The notes beneath the pieces are model-generated. The model saw nothing but the letters and a program-made list of their open reading frames with translations, was not told the origin of the DNA and did not search any database. A stretch of 64,000 nucleotides of DNA from JACKFE01 sp050248735 (lineage in GTDB: Bacteria; Nitrospirota; Nitrospiria; Nitrospirales; UBA8639). The stretch's first letter is position 1; each line of letters opens with the position of its first letter. Positions 26,167-35,073 of the stretch are shown in pieces. The stretch is taken from positions 186,001 through 250,000 of the forward strand of contig JBFWRU010000005.1 of assembly GCA_050248735.1 (NCBI GenBank), read 5' to 3'. The position numbers and the translations under genes are program-made.

Positions 26167-27516
26167 TTATAAGATACATGATTTCAACACATTGACCAAA
26201 TCCTCGGCAATAGTCTTGATAACCACCGCATCCTGACCTTCGACCATTACCCGCAGCAAGGGTTCGGTTCCTGAATACCGGATTAGGATCCGACCCGTGC
26301 CATTCAGTTGCCGTTCTTTTTCCTGAATAACCGCTTGAAGGGCCGGAAGAGTTTGCAAATCCGGCTTATGAGGGACTTTCACACCCAGAAGAATCTGAGG
26401 GACTGCCTTCATACAGTTGGCCAATTCAGAAAGGGGTTTGCCGGATCGCTTCATGAGCTTTAACATCTGCAAACCGGAAATCAGGCCATCTCCACTGGTA
26501 TGGTAATCTAGGAATATCATATGCCCGGATTGTTCACCGCCTAAATTGAAATTGTCTTTCACCATTCGCTCAAGGATATAACGATCCCCAACCGGGGTCC
26601 GAACCAAGGTAATCCCCGCCTCTTTCATCGCTAATTCAAATCCGAAATTACTCATGACCGTGCCAACGATTGTATCGTGTCGTAACCGTCCCTGCCGTTT
26701 CAAATCCAGCGCAAATGCCGCCATGGCGTGATCCCCGTCAATAACGGTCCCCTGCTCACACACAAAAATGGCACGATCCGCATCTCCATCCAGAGCGATG
26801 CCAATGTCGGCTTTTCGGTCACGAACCATTTGCTGTAGACGTTCCGGATGCACGGCTCCGCAGCCATCATTGATATTGAGTCCATCGGGGTCGGCACCCA
26901 TCACCCACACTTTCGCTCCCAGCTCCCTGATGACCTTGGGACACACATGGTAGGCCGCGCCATTTGCACAATCCAGAACGACTCGGAGACCTTGAAAATC
27001 CATATCCCTCGGAAGAGAGCGTTTCACATATTCAATATACCGGCCCGCGGCATCATCAATGCGAAAGGCCTTGCCAATCGCCTCAGCGGTGGGCCGGATA
27101 TGTTCAATTTCATTAGAGAGAATCAGATCTTCAATGCGATGTTCCGCTTCATCCGGTAATTTCATGCCATCATGGGAAAAAAACTTGATGCCATTATCCT
27201 GATAGGGGTTATGCGAGGCGGAAATCATCACGCCCGCATCTGCCCGAAGACTGCGGGTGAGAAAGGCAATAGCCGGTGTTGGGAGTGGTCCCACCAGCAA
27301 CACATCGACTCCCATGGAACACAACCCGGACGTTAAAGCCGACTCCAGCATATATCCGGAAATACGGGTATCCTTGCCAATAACAATCTGGTGCCGTCCC
27401 TCCCGGTTGCGAAAAACATGGCCAGCCGCCCGCCCCAGCTTCATCGCCATTTCACTCGTCATGGGATCCAGATTGGCTACCCCACGAACTCCGTCCGTTC
27501 CAAACAGTTTCCCCAT
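26167..27516 (-). CDS. glmM: phosphoglucosamine mutase
   Basis: The 449-residue enzyme converts glucosamine-6-phosphate to glucosamine-1-phosphate for UDP-GlcNAc synthesis. It starts M-G-K-L-F-G-T-D-G-V-R-G-V, carries the phosphoserine loop I-S-A-S-H-N-P-Y-Q-D-N-G, the metal loop D-G-D-A-D-R, and the C-terminal phosphate site R-Y-S-G-T-E-P. It directly follows folP, the same glmM-folP-ftsH order (here reversed by strand) found in many bacteria. Confidence 0.97.
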   Translation of the reverse strand: MGKLFGTDGVRGVANLDPMTSEMAMKLGRAAGHVFRNREGRHQIVIGKDTRISGYMLESALTSGLCSMGVDVLLVGPLPTPAIAFLTRSLRADAGVMISASHNPYQDNGIKFFSHDGMKLPDEAEHRIEDLILSNEIEHIRPTAEAIGKAFRIDDAAGRYIEYVKRSLPRDMDFQGLRVVLDCANGAAYHVCPKVIRELGAKVWVMGADPDGLNINDGCGAVHPERLQQMVRDRKADIGIALDGDADRAIFVCEQGTVIDGDHAMAAFALDLKRQGRLRHDTIVGTVMSNFGFELAMKEAGITLVRTPVGDRYILERMVKDNFNLGGEQSGHMIFLDYHTSGDGLISGLQMLKLMKRSGKPLSELANCMKAVPQILLGVKVPHKPDLQTLPALQAVIQEKERQLNGTGRILIRYSGTEPLLRVMVEGQDAVVIKTIAEDLVNVLKSCIL

Positions 27517-27549
27517 AGATCGTCCCTTAATGCTCCCCTACCGTCTATT

Positions 27550-28557
27550 TTACTTTTCGTGTGATTTTCGCAAAGCTTGAGCCACGGTCACCACATCCTT
27601 CATCGCCTTCACATCATGCACGCGAACAATGTGCGCTCCCTGCCAAACGGCGGCGGCGATCACCGCGGCATGCCCCATTTCTCGCTCTCCGACCGGCCGA
27701 CCGGTCAATTCCTCCAAAAAAACTTTCCGCGAGGCGCCGACCAGCACGGGAAATCCCAACCCCACAAATTGTGAAATATTGGCCAGCAATTTGAGATTAT
27801 GAGTCTGGGTCTTCCCAAATCCGATCCCGGGATCCACAATGATCCGATCGGAGGAAATTCCGGCTTGTTCAGCAACCGTAGCCCTATCCCCCAAAAACGC
27901 CTGAACCTCACGAACTACATCCTCATAATGGGGTTCGTGCTGCATGCTGACACTATGACCCTTCCGATGCATCAAAATCACTGCGGCACCAGATTCTCGA
28001 ACCGTACGGGCCATTTCAGGATCATCCTGTAAGGCGCTGACATCATTGACAATCGACGCTCCTAAATCCAAGGCGACCTTTGCCACGGAAGACTTTCTGG
28101 TATCTATGGAAAGCGGAACTTTCGTCTGCCGGCCCAACACCTCAAAAAGCGGGCGAATTCGTGAAACTTCTTCGTCCTCATTCACATACCGCGCGCCAGG
28201 CCTGGTTGATTCCCCGCCAATATCAATAATGTCGGCTCCTTCAGCCAGCATCCGTTCGGCATGATGAAGGGCTTCGGAAAGCGTCAGGAACTGCCCCCCA
28301 TCCGAAAAGGAATCCGGAGTAACATTCACAACCCCCATCACCAAACATCGTCCACCCAGAGGAAAAGAGTGATGCCGACAATGGAGAGTATGAATGAGAG
28401 AAATGGATTGTCCCATTCCAGGGCTTATCAACATGAAATTAGAAAGGGGCTGGCGACCTTCAACAATGGGGACATCGGATGCCAGTGTCCTGTTGGATGA
28501 ATACTTTAAGCAGGTCTGTGGCGATTCCGTCGGAGGGAGCGAAGGAAGGACAGACAC
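27550..28557 (-). CDS. folP: dihydropteroate synthase
   Basis: The enzyme joins p-aminobenzoate to hydroxymethyl-dihydropterin in folate synthesis. Motifs are M-G-V-V-N-V-T-P-D-S-F-S-D-G-G, D-I-G-G-E-S-T-R-P-G-A, I-V-D-P-G-I-G-F-G-K-T and the C-terminal R-V-H-D-V. As drawn it starts at GTG 28557, ten bases after AAGGGG, and carries about 60 residues before the conserved core. Internal ATGs at codons 42 and 48 would give a more usual length of about 290. Confidence 0.94.
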   Translation of the reverse strand: MSVLPSLPPTESPQTCLKYSSNRTLASDVPIVEGRQPLSNFMLISPGMGQSISLIHTLHCRHHSFPLGGRCLVMGVVNVTPDSFSDGGQFLTLSEALHHAERMLAEGADIIDIGGESTRPGARYVNEDEEVSRIRPLFEVLGRQTKVPLSIDTRKSSVAKVALDLGASIVNDVSALQDDPEMARTVRESGAAVILMHRKGHSVSMQHEPHYEDVVREVQAFLGDRATVAEQAGISSDRIIVDPGIGFGKTQTHNLKLLANISQFVGLGFPVLVGASRKVFLEELTGRPVGEREMGHAAVIAAAVWQGAHIVRVHDVKAMKDVVTVAQALRKSHEK

Positions 28558-28623
28558 TTGTTAAAAACCCCTTCTCCGTCAAGTTATGGAAGGGGGAGCA
28601 GCAGTGAACTGCTCAACTGACAC

Positions 28624-30441
28624 TTATACAGCCGCAGCTTGCTCCAGTGAAGAGGAGCGCTGCACAATCTGCTCCACCTCAAAGGAATCCAACACTTCTT
28701 TTTCCAGCAAAGCTTCCGCTAAGGCACGCAATGTATGGATATGCTCTGTGAGCATCCGGGTCGTTCGTTCATAGGCATCCACGATCAGACGTTTAACTTC
28801 CTTATCAATTTCTAACGCGACCTGGTCACTAAAATCCCGGCGGGAAGCAATTTCTCGACCCAGAAAAATTTCTTCATCCTTTTTTCCAAAAGTCAGGGGA
28901 CCGAGCTTATCGCTCATTCCCCATTCACAGACCATTTTTCGAGCCAAATCCGTGGCCCGTTCAATATCATTCCCGGCTCCTGTCGTCACACTCTTAAAAA
29001 TCAATTCCTCGGCAACACGGCCTCCCAAGAGAATGGACAGGGTATTGTAGAGAAAGTCCTTGGAATAACTATGACGGTCATCCAGAGGGAGTTGCATCGT
29101 CATTCCCATTGCCCGTCCACGCGGAATAATCGTGACCTTGTGCACTGGGTCGGTTCCTGGCAGCAACTTTGCCATCAGGGCATGACCGGCTTCATGAAAT
29201 GCGGTCGTTCGTTTTTCTTCTTCGCTTAAGACCATACTCTTCCGTTCTACGCCCATTAAAACCTTATCTTTGGCATTTTCAAAATCGATGAGCGCGACAG
29301 CTTTTTTATCAAGTCGAGCGGCCCATAACGCCGCTTCGTTCACTAGATTTTCTAAATCGGCACCGGAAAAACCTGGGGTTCCTCTGGCAATCTGATCCAG
29401 ATCCACGTCAGAAGAAATCGGAACCTTTTTCGTATGCACTTTGAGAATATCCGCCCGGCCACGAACATCAGGTCGGTTCACCACAACCTGACGATCAAAC
29501 CGACCAGGCCGAAGCAACGCTGGATCTAAGACATCAGGTCTATTGGTCGCGGCAATCAAAATGACCCCTTCGGTGGTATCAAATCCATCCATTTCTACCA
29601 ACAATTGATTCAGTGTTTGCTCACGCTCATCGTGACCACCACCAAGACCTGCCCCACGCAAACGGCCTACGGCATCGATTTCATCGATAAAAATGATGCA
29701 GGGAGCATGTTTTTTTCCCTGTTCAAACAAATCTCTCACTCTTGACGCCCCTACCCCTACAAACATTTCCACGAAATCCGAACCGCTGATACTGAAGAAT
29801 GGGACCCCGGCTTCCCCAGCAATAGCCTTGGCCAACAGGGTTTTTCCGGTTCCTGGAGGCCCTACAATGAGGACCCCTTTTGGAATACGCCCCCCCAATT
29901 TTTGAAACTTTTGAGGGTCCTTCAAAAACTCAATAATTTCAACAACTTCCTCTTTAGCCTCATCCACGCCAGCCACATCGGCAAAGGTCACCTTTTTCTT
30001 ATCTTCCGTCAATAACCTGGCTCGACTTTTTCCAAATGATAGCGCCCGGTTCCCCCCCATTTGCATCTGTCTCATGAGAAAAAACCACAGTCCTAGGAAT
30101 AAAATAAATGGGCCCCACGACAGCAAGAAAGTGATGTACCAAGGGTTGTCCTCCGGTGGCTTGGCTTCAATTTGAACACCTTTTTCCCTGAGAACATTGA
30201 CTAAATCCGGATATTCCACAGAGTAGGTTTGAATCCGGTTGCCATCCCTCAAAATTGCACTGATATTATTATGTTTGATAATGACTCTTTCAACGTCCCC
30301 TTTTTCAAGATGAGCCATAAACTCACTGAAAATAACGGGATCTTCCTGATGTTGGGCTGGTACCGTAAACAGGTTGAACAATAAAATCATGAACAAACTG
30401 ACAAATACCCAGAAAAGTAGATTTTTTACACGAGAATTCAT
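28624..30441 (-). CDS. ftsH: ATP-dependent zinc metalloprotease FtsH
   Basis: The 605-residue membrane AAA+ protease degrades misfolded membrane proteins and short-lived regulators. Two N-terminal transmembrane helices flank a periplasmic segment. The AAA domain has G-P-P-G-T-G-K-T-L-L and I-F-I-D-E-I-D-A-V. The protease domain has the zinc motif H-E-A-G-H near residue 418. It sits between hpt and folP, in the conserved tilS-hpt-ftsH-folP cluster. Confidence 0.98.
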   Translation of the reverse strand: MNSRVKNLLFWVFVSLFMILLFNLFTVPAQHQEDPVIFSEFMAHLEKGDVERVIIKHNNISAILRDGNRIQTYSVEYPDLVNVLREKGVQIEAKPPEDNPWYITFLLSWGPFILFLGLWFFLMRQMQMGGNRALSFGKSRARLLTEDKKKVTFADVAGVDEAKEEVVEIIEFLKDPQKFQKLGGRIPKGVLIVGPPGTGKTLLAKAIAGEAGVPFFSISGSDFVEMFVGVGASRVRDLFEQGKKHAPCIIFIDEIDAVGRLRGAGLGGGHDEREQTLNQLLVEMDGFDTTEGVILIAATNRPDVLDPALLRPGRFDRQVVVNRPDVRGRADILKVHTKKVPISSDVDLDQIARGTPGFSGADLENLVNEAALWAARLDKKAVALIDFENAKDKVLMGVERKSMVLSEEEKRTTAFHEAGHALMAKLLPGTDPVHKVTIIPRGRAMGMTMQLPLDDRHSYSKDFLYNTLSILLGGRVAEELIFKSVTTGAGNDIERATDLARKMVCEWGMSDKLGPLTFGKKDEEIFLGREIASRRDFSDQVALEIDKEVKRLIVDAYERTTRMLTEHIHTLRALAEALLEKEVLDSFEVEQIVQRSSSLEQAAAV

Positions 30442-30553
30442 CTTCAGGGTAACCCCCTTAACAATTCAATACGCTCGAATCTGAAAAACAATTACAAGGG
30501 TAAACAACCAATTCTATCATGCACTTTTTAGAACTGACAACCTGAAATCATAT

Positions 30554-31099
30554 TTATACACGTTCCTTCAGCAGGGCTTCATCTATTTGGGCCAAATAGG
30601 GTAAATTCCGGTAGGTTTGCTGATAGTCCAATCCATACCCCACGACATAGGTAGACGGCACCTCAAAACCGACATACCGCAAAGGGACCTGAACCTTGCG
30701 ATTGCCCGGTTTACTCAACAAGGTACAAATTTCCACAGAGGCTGGTTTTTTCTTGATTAATTTTTCCACTAAAAGCTTGGCCGTTTTTCCTGAATCAACA
30801 ATTTCTTCAACCAATAGAACGTGGCGTTGACTAATCTTCTCGGTCAGTTCAGACCAAACTTTGGTCGTTTTGCCTGGCAGATTTTTAATGGGGCGATTTT
30901 TAGCAATGAGAAAATCGATATGCAATGGCAACCGAATAGCCCTCACCAGGTCTGCGTAAAATACATAAGCCCCTTTCAACACCCCAACTACAACCAGATC
31001 TTTCCCCTGATAATCCTGAGAAATTTGCTTTCCTAGCTCCTTAATTCGAGTCCGAAGCACTTCCTGTGTCACTAACGGTTTCACGAAAAGTCGGTCCAT
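30554..31099 (-). CDS. hpt: hypoxanthine phosphoribosyltransferase
   Basis: The 181-residue purine salvage enzyme has the PRPP-binding stretch L-L-V-E-E-I-V-D-S-G-K-T-A and the type I fold pattern V-V-G-V-L-K-G-A-Y-V-F-Y, followed by Y-V-V-G-Y-G-L-D-Y. The first acidic pair reads E-E rather than the usual E-D, a mild variation. It lies 21 bases after tilS. Confidence 0.94.
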   Translation of the reverse strand: MDRLFVKPLVTQEVLRTRIKELGKQISQDYQGKDLVVVGVLKGAYVFYADLVRAIRLPLHIDFLIAKNRPIKNLPGKTTKVWSELTEKISQRHVLLVEEIVDSGKTAKLLVEKLIKKKPASVEICTLLSKPGNRKVQVPLRYVGFEVPSTYVVGYGLDYQQTYRNLPYLAQIDEALLKERV

Positions 31100-31120
31100 G
31101 GCATCCTTAATGTATCGTTA

Positions 31121-32539
31121 TTATGACTTTCTGTATATATGCGCGATGACGAATGCTTTGGTGGTGGCTGTAGCCTGAAACCGTTCGTCAGCTCTTAACG
31201 CTCCAACACACATGATGCCTTCGGGAGCCACTAAGAGAGGAACAGTCGAACGTTCAGAGCGCGGCAATTTCATGTCTGTGAAAAAGTCTTGCAACTTTTT
31301 CCGCTTTCCTCCCAACCCTTTTGGGTAAAAAACATCTCCTTTCCGCCAACTCCTAATCGTCAGAGGAGGCGAGAAAGTCTCACGGTCCAATTGGGTTTCA
31401 AAAAAATCGGAAGGGCAGCAATTTCCTGAAGAAGGAGATTCTGAGAGCCGAATCTTCTGTCCCGTGGATGGCCATACCATCTCTCCGGGAATAGGCAGAG
31501 TGACATCCTGGCAAGCGCTTCCAGCAAAAGACAAGGCCATCCCGGGACCACCAGGCTGGAGAATAATGACGTTTTTTTTCTGCCCGACATGCACCCCATG
31601 ACATTCAATAGTCCATCCCGATTGCCCAGCGACAACCTGAGTCAAAATACGTTGGACCATATCGAACCGTGGCCAATACGCCGAACCCATGACCCGTTGC
31701 ACACACAAGCGCACGACCCGCCGTTGAATGGGAAGAGCCAGGGCCAACAAGATTTCACGACTCACCTGTACGTTCCCTTTCTCCACAAAACAGCAACGGT
31801 CAAATGCTTGCCGGGCCAGATCTTCCAGATAGACATGATCATCACGAAGAACATGGGCTTGCCGGGTCATCACTTTAATTATACCTGGAGAATATTCTTG
31901 TAAACGTGGAATAAACTCCTGGCGAATACGATTTCGTAGGTACAGAGGTTGCCCATTGGTGGAATCGGTCCGATAGGGGATTTGCTTGAACTGAAGATAC
32001 TCGAGCACTTCTGCCTTGGTACGGTCAAGAATTGGCCGGACAATGATCCCCCCCCTTTGGGGAGGCATACCACCCAGACCTCCGGTTCCAGCACCACGCA
32101 TCATCCACATTAACACCGTTTCGGCTTGATCATTGGCTTGATGACCCAAGGCAATTTTGTTGGATCCAAGATCCGAAGCCATTTCATGCAATATCTGATA
32201 CCGGATGTTCCGGGCATATTCCTGAAGGGATTGCTTGACCATGTGGACATCATTCTTTTGAATCTTCCCGCACCGAATCACGGTCGGCACTCGCCATGCG
32301 TGACCAAGGTCCCTCACAAATTCCCTATCAGCCCTACTTTCTTCACCTCGCAGGCCATGATCCACATGGGCAATCGATACGCCCCATTTCCATTTCGAGC
32401 GTAACCCGATCAAACAAGCCAATAGTGCAACCGAATCAGGACCGCCTGATACTCCAACCAGAATATGGTCACCAGGCCTGAGTAACTCCCGCTCTCGGAT
32501 AAAGCATTCAACTTTTTGTTCAAAAGGATGGGCAACCAT
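31121..32539 (-). CDS. tilS: tRNA(Ile)-lysidine synthetase
   Basis: TilS modifies C34 of the CAU-anticodon tRNA-Ile to lysidine so that it reads AUA. The PP-loop motif V-S-G-G-P-D-S-V-A-L-L is near residue 30, followed by H-V-D-H-G-L-R-G and G-H-Q-A-N-D-Q-A-E-T. The C-terminal region with W-R-K-G-D-V-F-Y-P-K-G completes the family. Start is ATG at 32539; TTG or GTG codons just upstream are possible. It directly follows ribF. Confidence 0.95.
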   Translation of the reverse strand: MVAHPFEQKVECFIRERELLRPGDHILVGVSGGPDSVALLACLIGLRSKWKWGVSIAHVDHGLRGEESRADREFVRDLGHAWRVPTVIRCGKIQKNDVHMVKQSLQEYARNIRYQILHEMASDLGSNKIALGHQANDQAETVLMWMMRGAGTGGLGGMPPQRGGIIVRPILDRTKAEVLEYLQFKQIPYRTDSTNGQPLYLRNRIRQEFIPRLQEYSPGIIKVMTRQAHVLRDDHVYLEDLARQAFDRCCFVEKGNVQVSREILLALALPIQRRVVRLCVQRVMGSAYWPRFDMVQRILTQVVAGQSGWTIECHGVHVGQKKNVIILQPGGPGMALSFAGSACQDVTLPIPGEMVWPSTGQKIRLSESPSSGNCCPSDFFETQLDRETFSPPLTIRSWRKGDVFYPKGLGGKRKKLQDFFTDMKLPRSERSTVPLLVAPEGIMCVGALRADERFQATATTKAFVIAHIYRKS

Positions 32540-32552
32540 CAATGACACCAAC

Positions 32553-33524
32553 TCAAGTGTTTGGCCTGGACGATTCCATCTGATGGAGAGAGGGGAATTG
32601 ATATTTGGCTAAAAGGCTCCGGGCAGATTCCCCATCGACTTTCATTTGCGCCAGTAACTGTTCGATATTGGAAAAGGCCTGATCTCCACGAACCATGCCC
32701 ACAAACTCTACCGTCAATTCCTGATCGTAGAGCTGAAGGTTTTGATCGAAAATATGCACCTCTAACAAGCGTTCACCTTCCTGAAATGTCGGACGTGTCC
32801 CAATATAGCTCACTGATGGCTTAGGCTCCCCATCAAGCCAAGCGACCGTGGCATAAATGCCATCCGCCGGACACACGCGGTGGCCCGGTAGACGAATATT
32901 GGCCGTAGGCCATCCCATTTCCGTCCCGCGCCGATCTCCGGAAATGACCTTCCCTCCTAACCGATAGGGCCGCCCCAAACATTGGGCTGCTTCCTGAACG
33001 TTTCCCGTTGCCAAACATTTCCGAATTCTGGTGGAACTCACAATCTCATGCCCCACGACGACCGGCGGTATCGGCTCCACCGTAAAATGAGCTTTTTCTC
33101 CAAGGACTCTCAAATCATGAATAGACCCACTCCGTCCCTTGCCAAATACAAAATTCTCTCCCACGATCAATTTTCGGATGCCCAGTCCTTGATATAACAC
33201 CGTCTCGACAAATTGGGCAGGCAGAAAAGCCGCAAGTTCAGGGGTAAAAGACAGAATTACCAACTCGGCGATACCTGCACGTTCAAAAAAGGCATGTTTG
33301 TCTTCTACATTGGAAAGAAATTTATGGGGAGACCCGGGACGCAGGACTTGAACCGGGTGAGGATCAAAAGTCAGGACCGTCGGCACTCCGCTTAGTTGTC
33401 CGGCGCATTCAACCACAGCCCGCACCAACGCTTGATGACCGAGATGCTGCCCGTCAAAATTCCCGATGGTGAGAACAGGATGGCCCGGGATAGGGCACGA
33501 AGGGAGGCCTTGCGAAATATTCAT
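32553..33524 (-). CDS. ribF: bifunctional riboflavin kinase/FAD synthetase
   Basis: The 323-residue enzyme makes FMN and then FAD. The N-terminal adenylyltransferase has T-I-G-N-F-D-G-Q-H-L-G-H and V-S-S-T-R-I-R. The C-terminal kinase has G-D-R-R-G-T-E-M-G-W-P-T-A-N-I. Its start overlaps the hemB stop by four bases, so both are probably translated from one message. Confidence 0.96.
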   Translation of the reverse strand: MNISQGLPSCPIPGHPVLTIGNFDGQHLGHQALVRAVVECAGQLSGVPTVLTFDPHPVQVLRPGSPHKFLSNVEDKHAFFERAGIAELVILSFTPELAAFLPAQFVETVLYQGLGIRKLIVGENFVFGKGRSGSIHDLRVLGEKAHFTVEPIPPVVVGHEIVSSTRIRKCLATGNVQEAAQCLGRPYRLGGKVISGDRRGTEMGWPTANIRLPGHRVCPADGIYATVAWLDGEPKPSVSYIGTRPTFQEGERLLEVHIFDQNLQLYDQELTVEFVGMVRGDQAFSNIEQLLAQMKVDGESARSLLAKYQFPSLHQMESSRPNT

Positions 33525-34504
33525 ACGTCATGGCCAGTCAAATTACGAGCAGCATCTTTGGCAAAATACGTCAAAATCACATCAGCACCGGCCCGCTTAA
33601 TAGAAAGTAAACTTTCCATCATTAACGGGGCTTCGCTCATCCAACCTACCTGGGCTGCTGCCTTGATCATGCTATATTCCCCGCTGACCTGGTAGGCGGC
33701 AAGTGGAACATCCACATGATGTCGAACAAGTCGAATAATATCCAGATACAACATGGCCGGTTTCACCATCACCATATCGGCCCCTTCCTGGATGTCCAGT
33801 TCAACTTCCTGCAGCGCCTCCCGAGCATTCCCCGGATCCATTTGATACGATCGACGGTCCCCAAACGAAGGGCTGGAAAAGGCTGCGTCTCGAAACGGCG
33901 CATACAGCGTCGAGGAATATTTGGCGGAGTAGGCGAGAATCGGTAACTCCGAATACCCTCGAGCATCTAAGGCCTGGCGAATGGCTCCCACTCGGCCATC
34001 CATCATGTCCGACGGAGCTACCATGTCCACCCCGGCTTCCGCATGACTGACGGCCATGGCTTGAAGACATTCCAATGTCTCATCATTCAGGATCCGGCCA
34101 TCGCGAACCACACCGCAATGTCCATGGGAGGTGTATTCATCAATACACACATCGGTCAACACCATCAGATCCGGCAACCGGTCCTTCAGAGCACGTACGG
34201 CCTGTTGGACGACTCCTTGAGGATCACAGGCCGACGACCCGCGCTCGTCTTTATGTTCGGGGATTCCAAAAAGAATGACAGCGGGAATCCCCAGTTCCCA
34301 CGCCTCATGAGCTTCCTGAACCACCCGATCCACCGACCATCGGAACTGACCGGGCATGGAACCTATACTTTCTTTTTTGTCACGCCCATACGTCACAAAA
34401 AGGGGATAAACAAAATCGGCCGGCGCCAACGAGGTCTCCCGCACCATCCGTCTGAGCGAAGCATGTTGTCGTAAGCGACGAAGTCGATGAACCGGGAATC
34501 CCAT
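33521..34504 (-). CDS. hemB: delta-aminolevulinic acid dehydratase (porphobilinogen synthase)
   Basis: The 327-residue enzyme condenses two aminolevulinate molecules into porphobilinogen. The Schiff-base lysines lie in Y-S-A-K-Y-S-S and V-M-V-K-P-A-M. The metal loop reads D-V-C-I-D-E-Y-T-S-H-G-H-C-G: two of three zinc-type cysteines remain and the middle one is Asp, a mix of the zinc and magnesium patterns. It heads the tetrapyrrole block but is separated from the rest by a CBS-domain gene. Confidence 0.96.
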   Translation of the reverse strand: MGFPVHRLRRLRQHASLRRMVRETSLAPADFVYPLFVTYGRDKKESIGSMPGQFRWSVDRVVQEAHEAWELGIPAVILFGIPEHKDERGSSACDPQGVVQQAVRALKDRLPDLMVLTDVCIDEYTSHGHCGVVRDGRILNDETLECLQAMAVSHAEAGVDMVAPSDMMDGRVGAIRQALDARGYSELPILAYSAKYSSTLYAPFRDAAFSSPSFGDRRSYQMDPGNAREALQEVELDIQEGADMVMVKPAMLYLDIIRLVRHHVDVPLAAYQVSGEYSMIKAAAQVGWMSEAPLMMESLLSIKRAGADVILTYFAKDAARNLTGHDV

Positions 34505-34589
34505 GTTCGTTCCTTTTTATCTATTACAAAGAACCCATGCAGGTGAGCCTCCGCCAGAGAGAGCCTCGCTCACATGACGAGCCGTCCCC

Positions 34590-34982
34590 TTATTTCCGGG
34601 GAAGGTTGGTTAAAAAAACCACGAGATCTCGAACGGAAATCATTCCTGTCAATTCGCCATCTTTGGTGATACCCAAATGCCGGATATGATTTTTGGCCAT
34701 GAGATCATTGGCATCCAACAACGTCCGATCCCCTTCAATGGTTAAAATAGGCGCACTCATGATTTTTTCTACCGTCGTGTGTTCGGGATCCGCCCCGGCT
34801 GCCACAATCCGCCTGACCAAATCCGTATCGGTCAAGATCCCGATGATGGCATCGGCGCTCGTCACAAACACACTGCCGATACCATTGTCCCGCATCATTT
34901 GAGCCGCCGCGCGGGCCGACACATCACGATCAACCTTGACGATTTTTTCGACGGGAACCATGAATGATTTCACAGGAACCAT
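34590..34982 (-). CDS. CBS-domain pair protein
   Basis: The 130-residue protein consists almost entirely of two CBS domains (M-R-D-N-G-I-G-S-V-F-V-T and G-I-L-T-D-T-D-L-V-R in the first; H-L-G-I-T-K-D-G-E-L-T-G-M-I-S in the second). Such stand-alone pairs bind adenine nucleotides and act as energy sensors for partner proteins. It lies inside the haem gene block between hemB and cobA-hemD; a regulatory link is possible but unproven. Confidence 0.92.
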   Translation of the reverse strand: MVPVKSFMVPVEKIVKVDRDVSARAAAQMMRDNGIGSVFVTSADAIIGILTDTDLVRRIVAAGADPEHTTVEKIMSAPILTIEGDRTLLDANDLMAKNHIRHLGITKDGELTGMISVRDLVVFLTNLPRK

Positions 34983-35073
34983 GTCCGTACTCCTTTACCA
35001 AATCGGTTAACAATAAAATTCAGATGAGTAATGAAAAAGGCCTTCTCAGATTTGTGGGGCTTCCCTCAAAGAT

